From Pedococcus_A sp963730585 (lineage in GTDB: Bacteria; Actinomycetota; Actinomycetes; Actinomycetales; Dermatophilaceae), in the NCBI GenBank assembly GCA_963730585.1, contig CAVSSL010000010.1, positions 496,001 through 560,000 of the forward strand: 64,000 bases of DNA, read 5' to 3'. Made by a program: the position numbers and the translations under genes. The notes below the pieces were generated by a model. The model did no database searches. It saw nothing but the letters and a program-made list of their open reading frames with translations, and had not been told where the DNA came from. Below, one piece after another: positions 42,607 to 50,461 of the stretch. Positions within the stretch are counted from its first letter, which is position 1; each line of letters begins with the position of its first letter.

Positions 42607-43255
42607 GCCGATCCGGGTGCTGCTCGCGGACGACCACCCCGTCTACCGGGACGGACTGGCTGCGTTGCTCGCCTCCGTGGACGGGCTCGAGGTGGTGGGC
42701 ACGGCCGAGGACGGTGGCGCGGCGGTGGCCCTCGCCGCCGAGCTGCAGCCCGACGTGGTCGTCATGGACGTGCAGATGCCGGGTCTGGACGGCATCGAGG
42801 CGACCCGGCAGGTCACCGCGGCCAGCCCGCACATCGGCGTCGTGATCCTGACCATGGCCGAGGAGGACGCGACCCTGTTCTCCGCCATGCAGGCGGGCGC
42901 CCGCGGCTACCTGCTCAAGGGGGCCAACCAGGCCGAGATCACCCGCGCGGTGACGGCCGTCGCCCGCGGCGAGGCGATCTTCGGCCCGGCCATTGCCCGG
43001 AGGATCGCCGACTTCTTCGCCGGCGGGCCTGCCGCCGGGTCCGCCGCGGAGCAGGCCTTCCCACAGCTGACCGCGCGCGAGCGGGAGATCCTCGAGCTGG
43101 TGGCGGCCGGTCGGTCGAACGCACAGATCGCATCGACGCTCTTCCTGTCACCGAAGACGGTGCGCAACAACGTCTCCAACATCTTCGCCAAGCTGCACGT
43201 GGCCGACCGGGCCGAGGCGATCGTGCGCGCGCGGGAGGCCGGGCTCGGTCACTGA
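42596..43255 (+). CDS. NarL/LuxR-family response regulator
   Basis: 219 residues from the ATG at 42596, overlapping the kinase gene by 11 nt. Receiver domain: acidic pair in VLLADDHPVYRDG, phospho-acceptor Asp in VVVMDVQMPGLDG (about 57), conserved Thr in VILTMAEED and Lys in YLLKGAN. C-terminal LuxR HTH: LTAREREILELVAAGRSNAQ and LFLSPKTVRNNVSNIFAKL. Cognate partner of the preceding kinase. The repeats upstream of the kinase are plausible binding sites. Confidence 0.93.
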   Translation: MQDEPIRVLLADDHPVYRDGLAALLASVDGLEVVGTAEDGGAAVALAAELQPDVVVMDVQMPGLDGIEATRQVTAASPHIGVVILTMAEEDATLFSAMQAGARGYLLKGANQAEITRAVTAVARGEAIFGPAIARRIADFFAGGPAAGSAAEQAFPQLTAREREILELVAAGRSNAQIASTLFLSPKTVRNNVSNIFAKLHVADRAEAIVRAREAGLGH

Positions 43256-43289
43256 GGACCGTCTCGCTCTGGCGGTCACCCCGTCGGCG

Positions 43290-44216
43290 CTACTGCATCG
43301 GGATCACCTTGGGCAGGAGCGGGCGACCCGATGCGGCGTCGACGACCGGGCGGTCACCGAGCTCCGCCTCCAGGGGCACCGTGACCTCCTCGAGGCGCAG
43401 CGAGGAGTTGCACATCTGGCCCTGCGGCGGGCTGAGGGCCGTGCCACCGACCACGACAACGTCGTCGATCTCGAGCACGTGCTCGCGCAGGTCGGTGTCG
43501 CAGGCTCCGCTGCCGAGCGTGACCGTCAACGAGGTGGAGGTATGCCCGACGACGTCCTGCCCGGTGAGCAGGACGCGACGGCCGTCAGCGGGACTCGGCC
43601 CCAGGTCGGCGGGTTCGAGGTCGCCGGGCTCGACGGCGTCGACGGCCACCCGCACCAGCGGCTCCGGCAGGCCCTGCACGGTGAACGACCACGCAGGCAG
43701 CTTCGCCGGACCGCGTGCGGTGAGGAGCGAGGCGGTCACTCGGCGCGCGCCGATGATGGTGACCCAGTCGCACCCCGTGCTGGTGCCTTCCGGTGGCGGG
43801 CACGGCCCGGATCGTGGGTTGACCATCTCGTCGTAGGCAGTTTGGGCGTCGACGGTGCCCACCGTCACCGTGGTGCCGTCGGCATAGGTGACCGTGCCGG
43901 TGCCGGGCGTGGTGGGCAGCGCCGTGGCGGTGCGCACCCAGCCGTTGCCGAAGGAGGCCTTGAGGTTGGGGCGCGGCATCCAGTCGGGGTCTCTCGTGAG
44001 GCTCTCTGCGGCGACCACACTGGTGCGCCATCGTTCCAACAGGTCGCCGCGTGTCCAGGCGTCGGCCACCTGCTGGGCCCGTCGCTGGAAGAGGGCTGCG
44101 GGGTCGCCGCCCTGAGTGTCCGTGGTCCCGGGGTCGGTGGTGCTGGACCCGCAGCCGGCGGCCAGCGCGACCGCGACCAGGACGGGGGCGACGAGCGCAG
44201 GGGTAGGGCGCGGCAT
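43290..44216 (-). CDS. secreted lipoprotein of unknown function
   Basis: 308 residues; start at 44216. A lipoprotein signal peptide is evident: PRPTPALVAPVLVAVALAAGC with lipobox ALAAGC (Cys at about 22), followed by a Ser/Thr/Asp-rich linker. The remainder contains paired cysteines (GPCPPPEGTSTGCDW; SGACDTDL ... GQMCNSS) suggesting disulfides outside the membrane, and many beta-type segments. No enzyme motif was recognised. It is convergent with the response regulator. Confidence 0.6.
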   Translation of the reverse strand: MPRPTPALVAPVLVAVALAAGCGSSTTDPGTTDTQGGDPAALFQRRAQQVADAWTRGDLLERWRTSVVAAESLTRDPDWMPRPNLKASFGNGWVRTATALPTTPGTGTVTYADGTTVTVGTVDAQTAYDEMVNPRSGPCPPPEGTSTGCDWVTIIGARRVTASLLTARGPAKLPAWSFTVQGLPEPLVRVAVDAVEPGDLEPADLGPSPADGRRVLLTGQDVVGHTSTSLTVTLGSGACDTDLREHVLEIDDVVVVGGTALSPPQGQMCNSSLRLEEVTVPLEAELGDRPVVDAASGRPLLPKVIPMQ

Positions 44217-44327
44217 ACCCCTTGGACGCCTTGCTTTGCCCAGGCGTTCCCGGCCGCCGTGCAGCGCGGACTCGGGACCGGCGCTCGCTCCGCGCGTGAG
44301 TCGGTGCGGCGGCGCCTAGGCTGCTCG

Positions 44328-45119
44328 GTGACGCAACCGACGCCGCCCGCTGGGTCCGACCTCCGGTACAACGACACCTGGACCCGGGTGGGCGCCGCGT
44401 GGGTCGAGGCCATCGAGGTCCTCCCCACGGGACCGCCGCAGGCGGGGACGGTCGTGGTGCTGCCCGGCCTGGGGTTGCCGCGCTACACCCGCCCGACGGT
44501 GGAGGCGCTGGCGGGTCGGGGGCTGCGCTGCGTGGTGCTCGACCTGCTCGCGTGGCGGCGGCCGCGCCTGAGGGTGCCACCGCGGGTCGGTCCCATGGGC
44601 GAGGCGGCCGCGCGCTGGGTTCATGATGCAGACATCGCGGGTCCTGTTGTGCTGCTGGGGCATTCAACCGGCGCGCAGGTCGCCCTCGGGGCTGCGCTGC
44701 GGCTCCAGCACGACCGGCCAGACACCGCCGTGGTGCTGGCCGGGCTGACGTTCCGACCCGAACAGCGTTCGTGGCCCAGCATTCTGCGAGGCGCCGCCAC
44801 GGCATACCGCAAGGACACCCCAGCCGAGCTGGTGGTGGCCAAGAACATTGCGCGCGTCCGAACCGACCTGCTCAGCATCATCGAGTCGGGGCGCCGGGAC
44901 CGCCCGGAGGAGCGGGTCGGCGGCCTGCGGGTTCCCTTGGTGCTGACAGCTGGGGAGGCGGACTCCTTTGCGCCGCAAGGATGGCTGGAGCAGGTGGCGG
45001 CTGCGTCGGGCGGACCTGCGCAGGTGAAGGTGCTGCCGGGGTCGCACAACAACCTCTTCACCCACCCCGACCATGTCGCGGACGTCGTCAGTGCGGCGGT
45101 GCCGTCCAGCGCACCCTGA
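44328..45119 (+). CDS. alpha/beta hydrolase
   Basis: 263 residues from a GTG at 44328. Alpha/beta-hydrolase pattern: TVVVLPGLGLPRYTRP (oxyanion region), nucleophile elbow LLGHSTGAQ (GxSxG, Ser near 107), acidic residue in TAGEADSFAP and catalytic His in LPGSHNNLFTHP. No lid or substrate feature identifies the reaction; esterase, lactonase and peroxidase-like roles are all possible. Its last 32 bp overlap the convergent cREC-like gene, an unusual tail-to-tail arrangement that could give antisense effects on the riboswitch-controlled operon. Confidence 0.8.
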   Translation: MTQPTPPAGSDLRYNDTWTRVGAAWVEAIEVLPTGPPQAGTVVVLPGLGLPRYTRPTVEALAGRGLRCVVLDLLAWRRPRLRVPPRVGPMGEAAARWVHDADIAGPVVLLGHSTGAQVALGAALRLQHDRPDTAVVLAGLTFRPEQRSWPSILRGAATAYRKDTPAELVVAKNIARVRTDLLSIIESGRRDRPEERVGGLRVPLVLTAGEADSFAPQGWLEQVAAASGGPAQVKVLPGSHNNLFTHPDHVADVVSAAVPSSAP

Positions 45120-45498
45120 CGAAGAGGTTCGCCGCGTAGCTGCGCCGGGCGGGGTAGCCGGCGGCGACCAGCTCGGCGCAGATCCGGTGGCCGTGGCGGA
45201 TGTTCGAGCTGTGCACGTGGATGCGCCCGACCCGCTGCGGTTCGCCGGTCGTCGCGAGGGCGACCAGGTGGTCGACGAGAGGCTGAGCGGTGTCGCCGAA
45301 GCTGAGGTCGTAGTCGAGCCAGAGGTCGTCGATGGGAGCTCCCTCCAGGGAGCGCAGGAGGTCCAGGGCCTGCTGTGAGGTACGCGCGGTGAGCGTCGGC
45401 CGTGCGTCCTTGAAGTCGCGCGTGTCGTCGACGAGCACCGTCAAGGGCGCCGTCGGCCCCGCCAAGGACGTGGGCTGCCCGCCCGCGGGGCCGGTCAC
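45088..45498 (-). CDS. cREC-like (cyclic-phosphate-processing receiver) domain protein
   Basis: 136 residues from a GTG at 45498, overlapping the preceding gene as GTGA. It reads as a truncated receiver-like fold: LTVLVDDTRDFKDARP (acidic pair at strand 1), DDLWLDYDLSFGD at the phospho-acceptor strand (LDxD pattern) and RIHVHSSNIRHG (strand 5). The DYDL and VHSSN motifs match the family described as cyclic-phosphate-processing receivers, seen near RNA-repair or nucleotide genes. Biochemistry is not established, to my knowledge. It is the second gene behind the SAM-clan riboswitch. Confidence 0.6.
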   Translation of the reverse strand: MTGPAGGQPTSLAGPTAPLTVLVDDTRDFKDARPTLTARTSQQALDLLRSLEGAPIDDLWLDYDLSFGDTAQPLVDHLVALATTGEPQRVGRIHVHSSNIRHGHRICAELVAAGYPARRSYAANLFVRVRWTAPPH

Positions 45499-45938
45499 TC
45501 GGACTCCGTCCCGTTGCGCCAGGAGTCCGGGTCGAGGCCCCGTCGGGCCAGCTCACGTTCACTGGCGCACAACGTCTTCGAGCACCACCAGCGCCCGTGC
45601 GGGTGCTTCTGGTTCTCGCGCGACCAGTTCCAGTAGCGGCAGTGCTCGCGGACCTCCTCGTCGGTGAGCGTCTCGCGCAGGGCGCCCATGTCGCCGTACC
45701 GGCCGTCGAGCGGGTCGGTGTACGGGTTCTGGTCGAGAGCGTGCTTCTGCGGCAGCGGCTCAGGACCGGCGAACTCGCGCAGCGTCTCCCTGAGGTCGGC
45801 CGCCTGGAGCGCGAGGAGGACCCCGAAGGCCTGCGCCATGCGGATGTCGCCGGTCTCGGACTCGGCCTCGTCGAGGACGGCGTGGGCATAGGAGATGGCG
45901 GTGCGGGCGAGGGCGACGACAGCTTCTCTGGACGACAT
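45495..45938 (-). CDS. unknown 147-residue protein under SAM-clan riboswitch control
   Basis: I do not recognise this family. 147 residues from the ATG at 45938, with GGAGG 4-5 nt upstream. Residues 1-60 are predicted helical (VVALARTAISYAHAVLDEAE, AFGVLLALQAADLRETL); the second half is rich in aromatic and Cys/His residues (EHCRYWNWSRENQKHPHG, WWCSKTLCASERELARRG), so a metal site is conceivable. It is not similar to methionine-biosynthesis, SAM-synthase, transporter or methyltransferase proteins, the usual genes behind SAM riboswitches. Its GTGA overlap with the cREC-like gene implies joint function. Confidence 0.6.
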   Translation of the reverse strand: MSSREAVVALARTAISYAHAVLDEAESETGDIRMAQAFGVLLALQAADLRETLREFAGPEPLPQKHALDQNPYTDPLDGRYGDMGALRETLTDEEVREHCRYWNWSRENQKHPHGRWWCSKTLCASERELARRGLDPDSWRNGTESE

Positions 45939-45942
45939 GGGG

Positions 45943-46092
45943 CCTCCACGTGCTCGGGACCCCTCGACGTCGGTCGTGGAGATCCGCTGTTACCGGCCGG
46001 GTTCGGCTCGGTCAGCTCTTCCCCTGGGGCACCTCCGCGGTGGAGGTTGCCGGGCAACAAGCCAGGTACTTGTCGTTGCCTCTCCTGAGCTG
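45943..46092 (-). promoter_or_regulatory. SAM-I/SAM-IV-clan riboswitch with SD-sequestering hairpin
   Basis: Read on the minus strand. P1: CAGCTC (46092-46087) with GAGCTG (46018-46013). P2: GGCAAC (46080-46075) with GTTGCC (46058-46053), extended by CAAG/CTTG, loop TACCTGG. Then the conserved core CGGCAACC, P3 ACCTCC (46047-46042) with GGAGGT (46036-46031), and GGTGCCCC. The P2 loop CCTGG can pair with CCAGG (46027-46023), a pseudoknot as in the SAM-I/IV clan. Downstream, CTCCACG (45981-45975) can pair with CGTGGAG (45950-45944), which contains the GGAGG of the gene starting at 45938, suggesting translational control. Recognised by eye from core motifs and pairing; no covariance search was run. 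Confidence 0.8.
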
Positions 46093-46168
46093 TTGCCAGT
46101 GTAGAGGCCAGCACCGACAGCCCCCGTCGTTCGGGGAGATGCCCCTTCGCCAGTCCGGGAAGTCGGCG

Positions 46169-47305
46169 TCATGACTCCGGGACGGCGGCCTCCGTCGGCT
46201 CCGGCTCGGCCGCGATCTCGCGCCCCGGTGCCTCGCGGAAGTAGTAGCGGACGACGCTGTTGGCCACGGCGAGCACGGGCACGGCGAAGAGGGCGCCGAC
46301 CACCCCGAGCAGGAACGACCCGAGCGCGACCGCCGCGATCACGGCGAGCGGGTGCAGCGCGACGGCGCGACCCATGAGGAACGGCTGCAGGACGTGCGTC
46401 TCCACCTGCTGCACCAGCAGCACGACGCCCAGCATCAGCAGCGCCACGGTCGGGCCCTTGACGAGCAGCGCGATGAGCACGGCGACCGCCCCCGAGAGGA
46501 TGGCGCCGACGATGGGGATGAAGGACGAGAGGAACACGAGCAGCGTCAGCGGGATGACGAAAGGCAGACCGAGGACGAGGGCGCCGAGGCCGATGCCCAC
46601 CGCGTCGACGCCGGCGACGACCACCTGGGTGCGGGCGTAGTGGCCCAGGCTGGTCCACCCGCGCCGGAACGCCTCGTGGGTGGGGGTCTGTGCCGGCTGG
46701 GGGAGCATGCGCACGAAGAACGCCCAGATGCGCTCGCCCTCCGCGAGGAAGAAGTAGGTGGAGATCAGGCAGATCAGCAGGCCCGCGAGGAAGTGACCGG
46801 CGGAGGTCCCGACCGTGAGGGCCCCTGATGTCAGCATGCTGCTGTTGGAGCGCAACGACTCCTGCGCCTTGTCGAGGTAGTCGGCGAGCTGGGCGCTGGA
46901 GAGCTGCAGGGGGCCGGTGCGCAGCCACTCGGTCACCTTCTCGAAGCCCTGTTCGGCGCTGGTCCGCATGCTGCCCGCGCCGCTGGCGAGCTGGGCCGCC
47001 GCCGCGGCGCCGAGGGCGAGCACCACACCGAAGGCGCCCAACAGCACCACCAGCGACGAGACGCCGCGCGACAACGGGGTGCGGGCCGCCAGCCACAGGG
47101 CTGCCGGTGCCAGCAGGGCGGTGAAAAGGGCGGCCACGGCCAACGGCACGACGATGAGGCTGGCCACCCGCAACGCGGTGACCAGCAGGGCCGCGGCGGC
47201 GACGATCACCAGGAGCCGCCACGACCACGCGGCGGCGACGGCCAGCGGACGGGGGACGTGGGCGTCCTCGGGGCGGTCCGGGGCAATGGGGTGCTGGATG
47301 CTCAC
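46169..47305 (-). CDS. AI-2E family transporter (TqsA/PerM-like)
   Basis: 378 residues from a GTG at 47305; an in-frame GTG at 47407 exists but would nearly touch the divergent methyltransferase start. The protein has the family's layout: two N-terminal hairpins (LVIVAAAALLVTALRVASLI, LAVAALFTALLAPAAL), a central soluble region, and C-terminal membrane spans with FLSSFIPIVGAILSG and VQQVETHVLQPFLMG, the diagnostic AI-2E motifs. Acidic tail. AI-2E proteins export small molecules or exchange ions; the AI-2 link holds only for a few. Substrate unknown here. Confidence 0.85.
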   Translation of the reverse strand: MSIQHPIAPDRPEDAHVPRPLAVAAAWSWRLLVIVAAAALLVTALRVASLIVVPLAVAALFTALLAPAALWLAARTPLSRGVSSLVVLLGAFGVVLALGAAAAAQLASGAGSMRTSAEQGFEKVTEWLRTGPLQLSSAQLADYLDKAQESLRSNSSMLTSGALTVGTSAGHFLAGLLICLISTYFFLAEGERIWAFFVRMLPQPAQTPTHEAFRRGWTSLGHYARTQVVVAGVDAVGIGLGALVLGLPFVIPLTLLVFLSSFIPIVGAILSGAVAVLIALLVKGPTVALLMLGVVLLVQQVETHVLQPFLMGRAVALHPLAVIAAVALGSFLLGVVGALFAVPVLAVANSVVRYYFREAPGREIAAEPEPTEAAVPES

Positions 47306-47418
47306 CCAGCCAGCCTGCCCCAGCTGCGACACCAGCGCCTGCTTGACGGTGCGTAGGCGGTCGGGGGCATCTGCGCCTGAAAGACTTGGCACAACAAGCG
47401 GAGTCACCAGGAGGGTCA

Positions 47419-48138
47419 GTGCGCGTCACCACCTATGCCCAGCTCATGGAGCTGCTGGACGGCCTGTATGCCGCCGGCGCAGACCGGACGAGCCGGGACG
47501 CGGCCGCCTTCTGGGACGGCCTGCTGGAGCAACCCGACCACCCGCTGCACACCGACCTGCCCGACGCCGGCCTGCTCGCCTGGCAGGAGGCCGGACTGCT
47601 GGGCGGCAGCGTCGAGGGTCGACGGGCGCTCGACGTCGGCTGCGGCCTGGGGCGCAACAGCCGTTGGCTCGCGTCGCAGGGGTTCGCCGTCACCGGCATC
47701 GACATCGCGCCGTATGCCGTGCAGGAGGCTTCCCGTCGCTCCTCCGGTCTCGAGGCCACCTACGTGGAGGTGGACTTCGTCCGTGAGCCCGTCCCCGGCG
47801 CGCCTTTCGACCTCGTCTACGACTCCGGGTGCTTCCACCACCTCGCGCCGCACCGGCGCATCTCCTACATGGAGGCTCTGCGGGACTCTCTCGCCCCGGG
47901 CGGGCTGTTCGGCATCTGCACCTTCACCGCCGGACGCATGGGCACCACAGCCTCGGACGCTGACCTGCTCCTGCAACGCGGGCTCGAGGGCGGTGTCGCC
48001 TACACGCTCGACGAGCTGCAGGAGATGTTCTCCTGGCTCGAGGTGGTCGACGCCAGGCTCATGCCGCCTCCGCACGACCATGCGGAGGCGACCTTCTCGC
48101 ACGACTTCCTGCAGGTTGCGCTGTTCCGCAACGTCTGA
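47419..48138 (+). CDS. class I SAM-dependent methyltransferase
   Basis: 239 residues from a GTG at 47419 (AGGAGG 4 nt upstream). Motif I RALDVGCGLGRNSRWLA (about 72), motif II GIDIAPYAV, acidic post-I and the FDLVYDSGCFHHLAP motif (about 130), typical of small-molecule methyltransferases near tellurite-resistance TehB and thiopurine types. The C-terminus has YTLDELQEMFSWLEVV. Substrate unknown. It is 11 bp upstream of the SRPBCC gene and probably cotranscribed with it. Confidence 0.85.
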   Translation: MRVTTYAQLMELLDGLYAAGADRTSRDAAAFWDGLLEQPDHPLHTDLPDAGLLAWQEAGLLGGSVEGRRALDVGCGLGRNSRWLASQGFAVTGIDIAPYAVQEASRRSSGLEATYVEVDFVREPVPGAPFDLVYDSGCFHHLAPHRRISYMEALRDSLAPGGLFGICTFTAGRMGTTASDADLLLQRGLEGGVAYTLDELQEMFSWLEVVDARLMPPPHDHAEATFSHDFLQVALFRNV

Positions 48139-48148
48139 CGCGACTCCC

Positions 48149-48589
48149 ATGGGCGAACTCGTGTACTCGGTCTGGATCAAGGCGGCACCCGCCCAGGTGT
48201 GGCGCACCTACGTCGACCCCGAGCGCATTCCGGAGTGGCAGACGGGCAAGCCCGTGATCGGTGACGTGCGTGGCGCACCCGGTGAGCCGGGCTCCACGTA
48301 CGTCTCGAGGCGAGGCCCGCTCACCGCGCACACGACGGTGCTGAGGGCGGCCGTTCCGACCCAGCTCGTGACCAGGACCAAGGCCTACCTCGGTCTGCAG
48401 TTCGAGGTCACCTCTCGGCTCGCTGCCCGGGCCGGCGGCACCGACCTGGAGCTCACGGTCGAGACACACTGGCCGCCGGGCCTCCGGCTGGTCGGAAGGC
48501 TCGTCGAGCGGGCGGTGCTCAGCTCGCGCGAGGCTGGCAAGGAGCTCGCCAACCTCAAGACGATCATCGAGCGGGAAGTCGCCGACTGA
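48149..48589 (+). CDS. small SRPBCC (polyketide-cyclase-like) protein
   Basis: 146 residues from the ATG at 48149. SRPBCC fold: ELVYSVWIKAAPAQVWRTYVD, RIPEWQTGKP, and a C-terminal helix (ERAVLSSREAGKELANLK). No catalytic residues are obvious, consistent with ligand binding. It follows the methyltransferase at 11 bp and may hold its hydrophobic substrate (inference). The C-terminal helix ends REVAD. Confidence 0.75.
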   Translation: MGELVYSVWIKAAPAQVWRTYVDPERIPEWQTGKPVIGDVRGAPGEPGSTYVSRRGPLTAHTTVLRAAVPTQLVTRTKAYLGLQFEVTSRLAARAGGTDLELTVETHWPPGLRLVGRLVERAVLSSREAGKELANLKTIIEREVAD

Positions 48590-48646
48590 TCGCTCGGCGC
48601 TGCGTCGGGAGGCTGCGCAAGCGTGTCGCGTCATACGCGTGACGCG

Positions 48647-48880
48647 TCAGGCGTGCTCGTCCTCGAGCAGCTGGCGCAGGGAGGCTGCCTCTTCCGCGCA
48701 CGCGGGGCAGCCGGTCAGGTGCCGGTCCATGGCGACGTCGGTGGGAGAGCCTTCGAGGAGCGCTTCCACGTGGGTGTCGAGCCGCTCGAAGCACTCCTCG
48801 CACGACAGCCACGGCGTGGTGTCGAGCAGCAACGCCTCCACGGCGCGGGAGGGGATCGGCCGAGGTGTCTGGGGGCTCAC
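48647..48880 (-). CDS. zinc-binding anti-sigma factor (ZAS type)
   Basis: 77 residues from a GTG at 48880, overlapping the sigma gene stop as GTGA. The zinc signature is compact: SCEECFERLDTHVEALL followed by RHLTGCPACAEEAASL, giving the HxxxCxxC pattern with an upstream Cys, as in RsrA-type and mycothiol-system anti-sigmas. No membrane segment follows, so it is cytosolic. Redox control by zinc/disulfide exchange is a reasonable inference. It is cotranscribed with its sigma factor. Confidence 0.85.
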   Translation of the reverse strand: MSPQTPRPIPSRAVEALLLDTTPWLSCEECFERLDTHVEALLEGSPTDVAMDRHLTGCPACAEEAASLRQLLEDEHA

Positions 48881-49584
48881 GGGGTACCTGCCTGGGGTCG
48901 AGCGGGGTCGGTTGCTGAGTCGGCGGACGGGAGCCCGCCGGGGAGGTATCCCTGTGCGGTCAGCGCGGTCCGCAGGCGTCTGCGGACGTCGTGCAACGTC
49001 TTGTAGAGGGCGCCTCGCGTCGTGCCGAGCCGGTCAGCCAGGACGTCGATGGGCACGTCGTCGACCAGCAGGGCGATGGCGATGCGGCGCTGGTGGGGAG
49101 TGAGCACCCGGCGCATCGCGCTGGCGAGCGCGTGGGCCAGGTCGGTTGCCTCAGCCTGCTGGGCAGGGTTGTCGTGCAAGGGCGCTGGGGTGTCGAGGTC
49201 GTGCAGCTCCACCTCGCGGTGGCGCCACTGCAGGCGGCGGACGTCGCTGCCGGCTTGGACGATCGCGAACTTGTAGGCCCACGTGGTGAAGCGGCTGCGG
49301 CCCTCGAAGCTGTCGAGCTTGCCCAGCAGCGAGACCATCGCTTCGTCGGCCGCCTGGTTGACGACCTCGTCCAGCGTTGCCGGCGAGGCGTCGGGCAGGG
49401 CGTCCCGCATCCGCCACACCTGGTGGCGCGCTGCGCGAAGCATGAGGCCGTGCAGCTGGCGGAGTGCTGCATCCTGTTGTGGTCCAGGGGTGGTCAGCGC
49501 CGAGACCCAGTCCAGCGGTTCTGGCGCGACGGCGTGGCAGGCGGGTCCGGGAGGCAGGTGCTCGTCGAACCGTGTCGGGCTCAT
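48877..49584 (-). CDS. RNA polymerase sigma factor (ECF-like)
   Basis: 235 residues; ATG at 49584 overlapping the upstream gene. Region 2: LDEVVNQAADEAMVSLL and FTTWAYKFAIVQAGSDVRR (about 105); region 4: LTPHQRRIAIALLVDD and LADRLGTTRGALYKTLHDVR (about 180). Paired with the zinc anti-sigma downstream. The region-4 helix GTTRGALYKTLH is typical of small sigma factors that autoregulate; a palindrome at 49869 could be involved. Signal unknown, perhaps oxidative. Confidence 0.88.
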   Translation of the reverse strand: MSPTRFDEHLPPGPACHAVAPEPLDWVSALTTPGPQQDAALRQLHGLMLRAARHQVWRMRDALPDASPATLDEVVNQAADEAMVSLLGKLDSFEGRSRFTTWAYKFAIVQAGSDVRRLQWRHREVELHDLDTPAPLHDNPAQQAEATDLAHALASAMRRVLTPHQRRIAIALLVDDVPIDVLADRLGTTRGALYKTLHDVRRRLRTALTAQGYLPGGLPSADSATDPARPQAGTP

Positions 49585-49841
49585 CGACCGTCACCGGCCT
49601 CGTCGAGCGGCGAAAGGATCCGAGCCGCCAGCTCCGGCGGGCACCCTCGGTCGACGAGCTGGAGGAGGGCGTGCAGGTCGGTTCGCTGGTCGGCCAGTCG
49701 CTCGGCCAGCGCTGGCGGGAAGCCGTACTCGAGGAGCCGGCAGCGGCGCCAGCCCCGGACGTCCACCGGCGAACCGGGCGAGAGGCAGGGGGAGTGTGTC
49801 TGGGGTGCCCGCGGCATGCGTGCTGGCTGTTTCGTTGTCAT
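49581..49841 (-). CDS. small conserved-looking protein upstream of the sigma factor
   Basis: 86 residues from the ATG at 49841. The first 30 residues are low complexity (TTKQPARMPRAPQTH). The second half is a charged helical stretch, WRRCRLLEYGFPPALAER followed by LADQRTDLHALLQLVDRG and CPPELAARILSPLDE. Its length, conserved-type helix and TCAT overlap with the sigma gene support it as real; the family is not recognised. It may modulate the sigma factor or simply be coregulated. Confidence 0.55.
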   Translation of the reverse strand: MTTKQPARMPRAPQTHSPCLSPGSPVDVRGWRRCRLLEYGFPPALAERLADQRTDLHALLQLVDRGCPPELAARILSPLDEAGDGR

Positions 49842-49868
49842 GCCCTGTTTGCTCCCGCGCGCCCTCGT

Positions 49869-49901
49869 GGTCTTACCGCCTCGACGGCGACCGGTAAGAC
49901 C
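49869..49901. promoter_or_regulatory. 10-bp inverted repeat between the sigma operon and DoxX-FolE
   Basis: GGTCTTACCG (49869-49878) and CGGTAAGACC (49892-49901), 13-nt spacer, exact. It lies 28 bp before the minus-strand operon and 109 bp before doxX, in the only divergent regulatory region, so an operator is likely. Confidence 0.5.
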
Positions 49902-50009
49902 TTCAGCCCGCGGCGGCTCTAACACGGTGTCAGCCTCCCACCCGCGCACCCGTGGCGTCACCCGCTCCGGACGGGTGGGAGGGCAGCCACACCACCCAGG
50001 AGATCCGTC

Positions 50010-50459
50010 ATGGTCAGCACCCTCACGAACCACCAGACAGACGCCCGCCCGCGGCTCCGCCGCGACCCGGCATACCAGGCCTTTTTGTTGCTTCGCACCG
50101 TCTTCGTCGTCGCGCCGGTGGTCTTCGGGGCGGACAAGTTCACCAACGTGCTGGTCGACTGGACCACCTACCTCGCCCCGCCGCTGGCTGGCCTGTTTCC
50201 CATTGCGCCCAGCACGTTCATGTATGCCGTCGGCGTCGTCGAGATCGTCGCCGGCCTCGTCGTGGCGCTCCACCCGCGCCTGGGCGCCCTTGTCGTGGCG
50301 GGTTGGCTCGGCGGCATCGTGGTCAACCTGCTCCTGATTCCCGGCTACTACGACGTGGCGCTCCGCGACGTGGGGCTGCTCGGCGCAGCCGTGGCGCTCC
50401 AGCGACTCAGCACCCGGTTCGATGCACGGCCGACGCTGTGGCCGCTGCGGAAGGCCTGA
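50010..50459 (+). CDS. DoxX-family membrane protein
   Basis: 149 residues; ATG at 50010 with AGGAG 8 nt upstream. Four transmembrane segments: LLLRTVFVVAPVVFGADKF, LAGLFPIAPSTFMYAVGVVEIV, GALVVAGWLGGIVVNLLLI and VGLLGAAVALQRL. The DKFTN pattern after TM1 and the overall size match the DoxX/DUF4149-like family. DoxX proteins are linked to redox and oxidative stress responses. Its 2-nt spacing to folE argues for cotranslation. Confidence 0.75.
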   Translation: MVSTLTNHQTDARPRLRRDPAYQAFLLLRTVFVVAPVVFGADKFTNVLVDWTTYLAPPLAGLFPIAPSTFMYAVGVVEIVAGLVVALHPRLGALVVAGWLGGIVVNLLLIPGYYDVALRDVGLLGAAVALQRLSTRFDARPTLWPLRKA

Positions 50460-50461
50460 CC

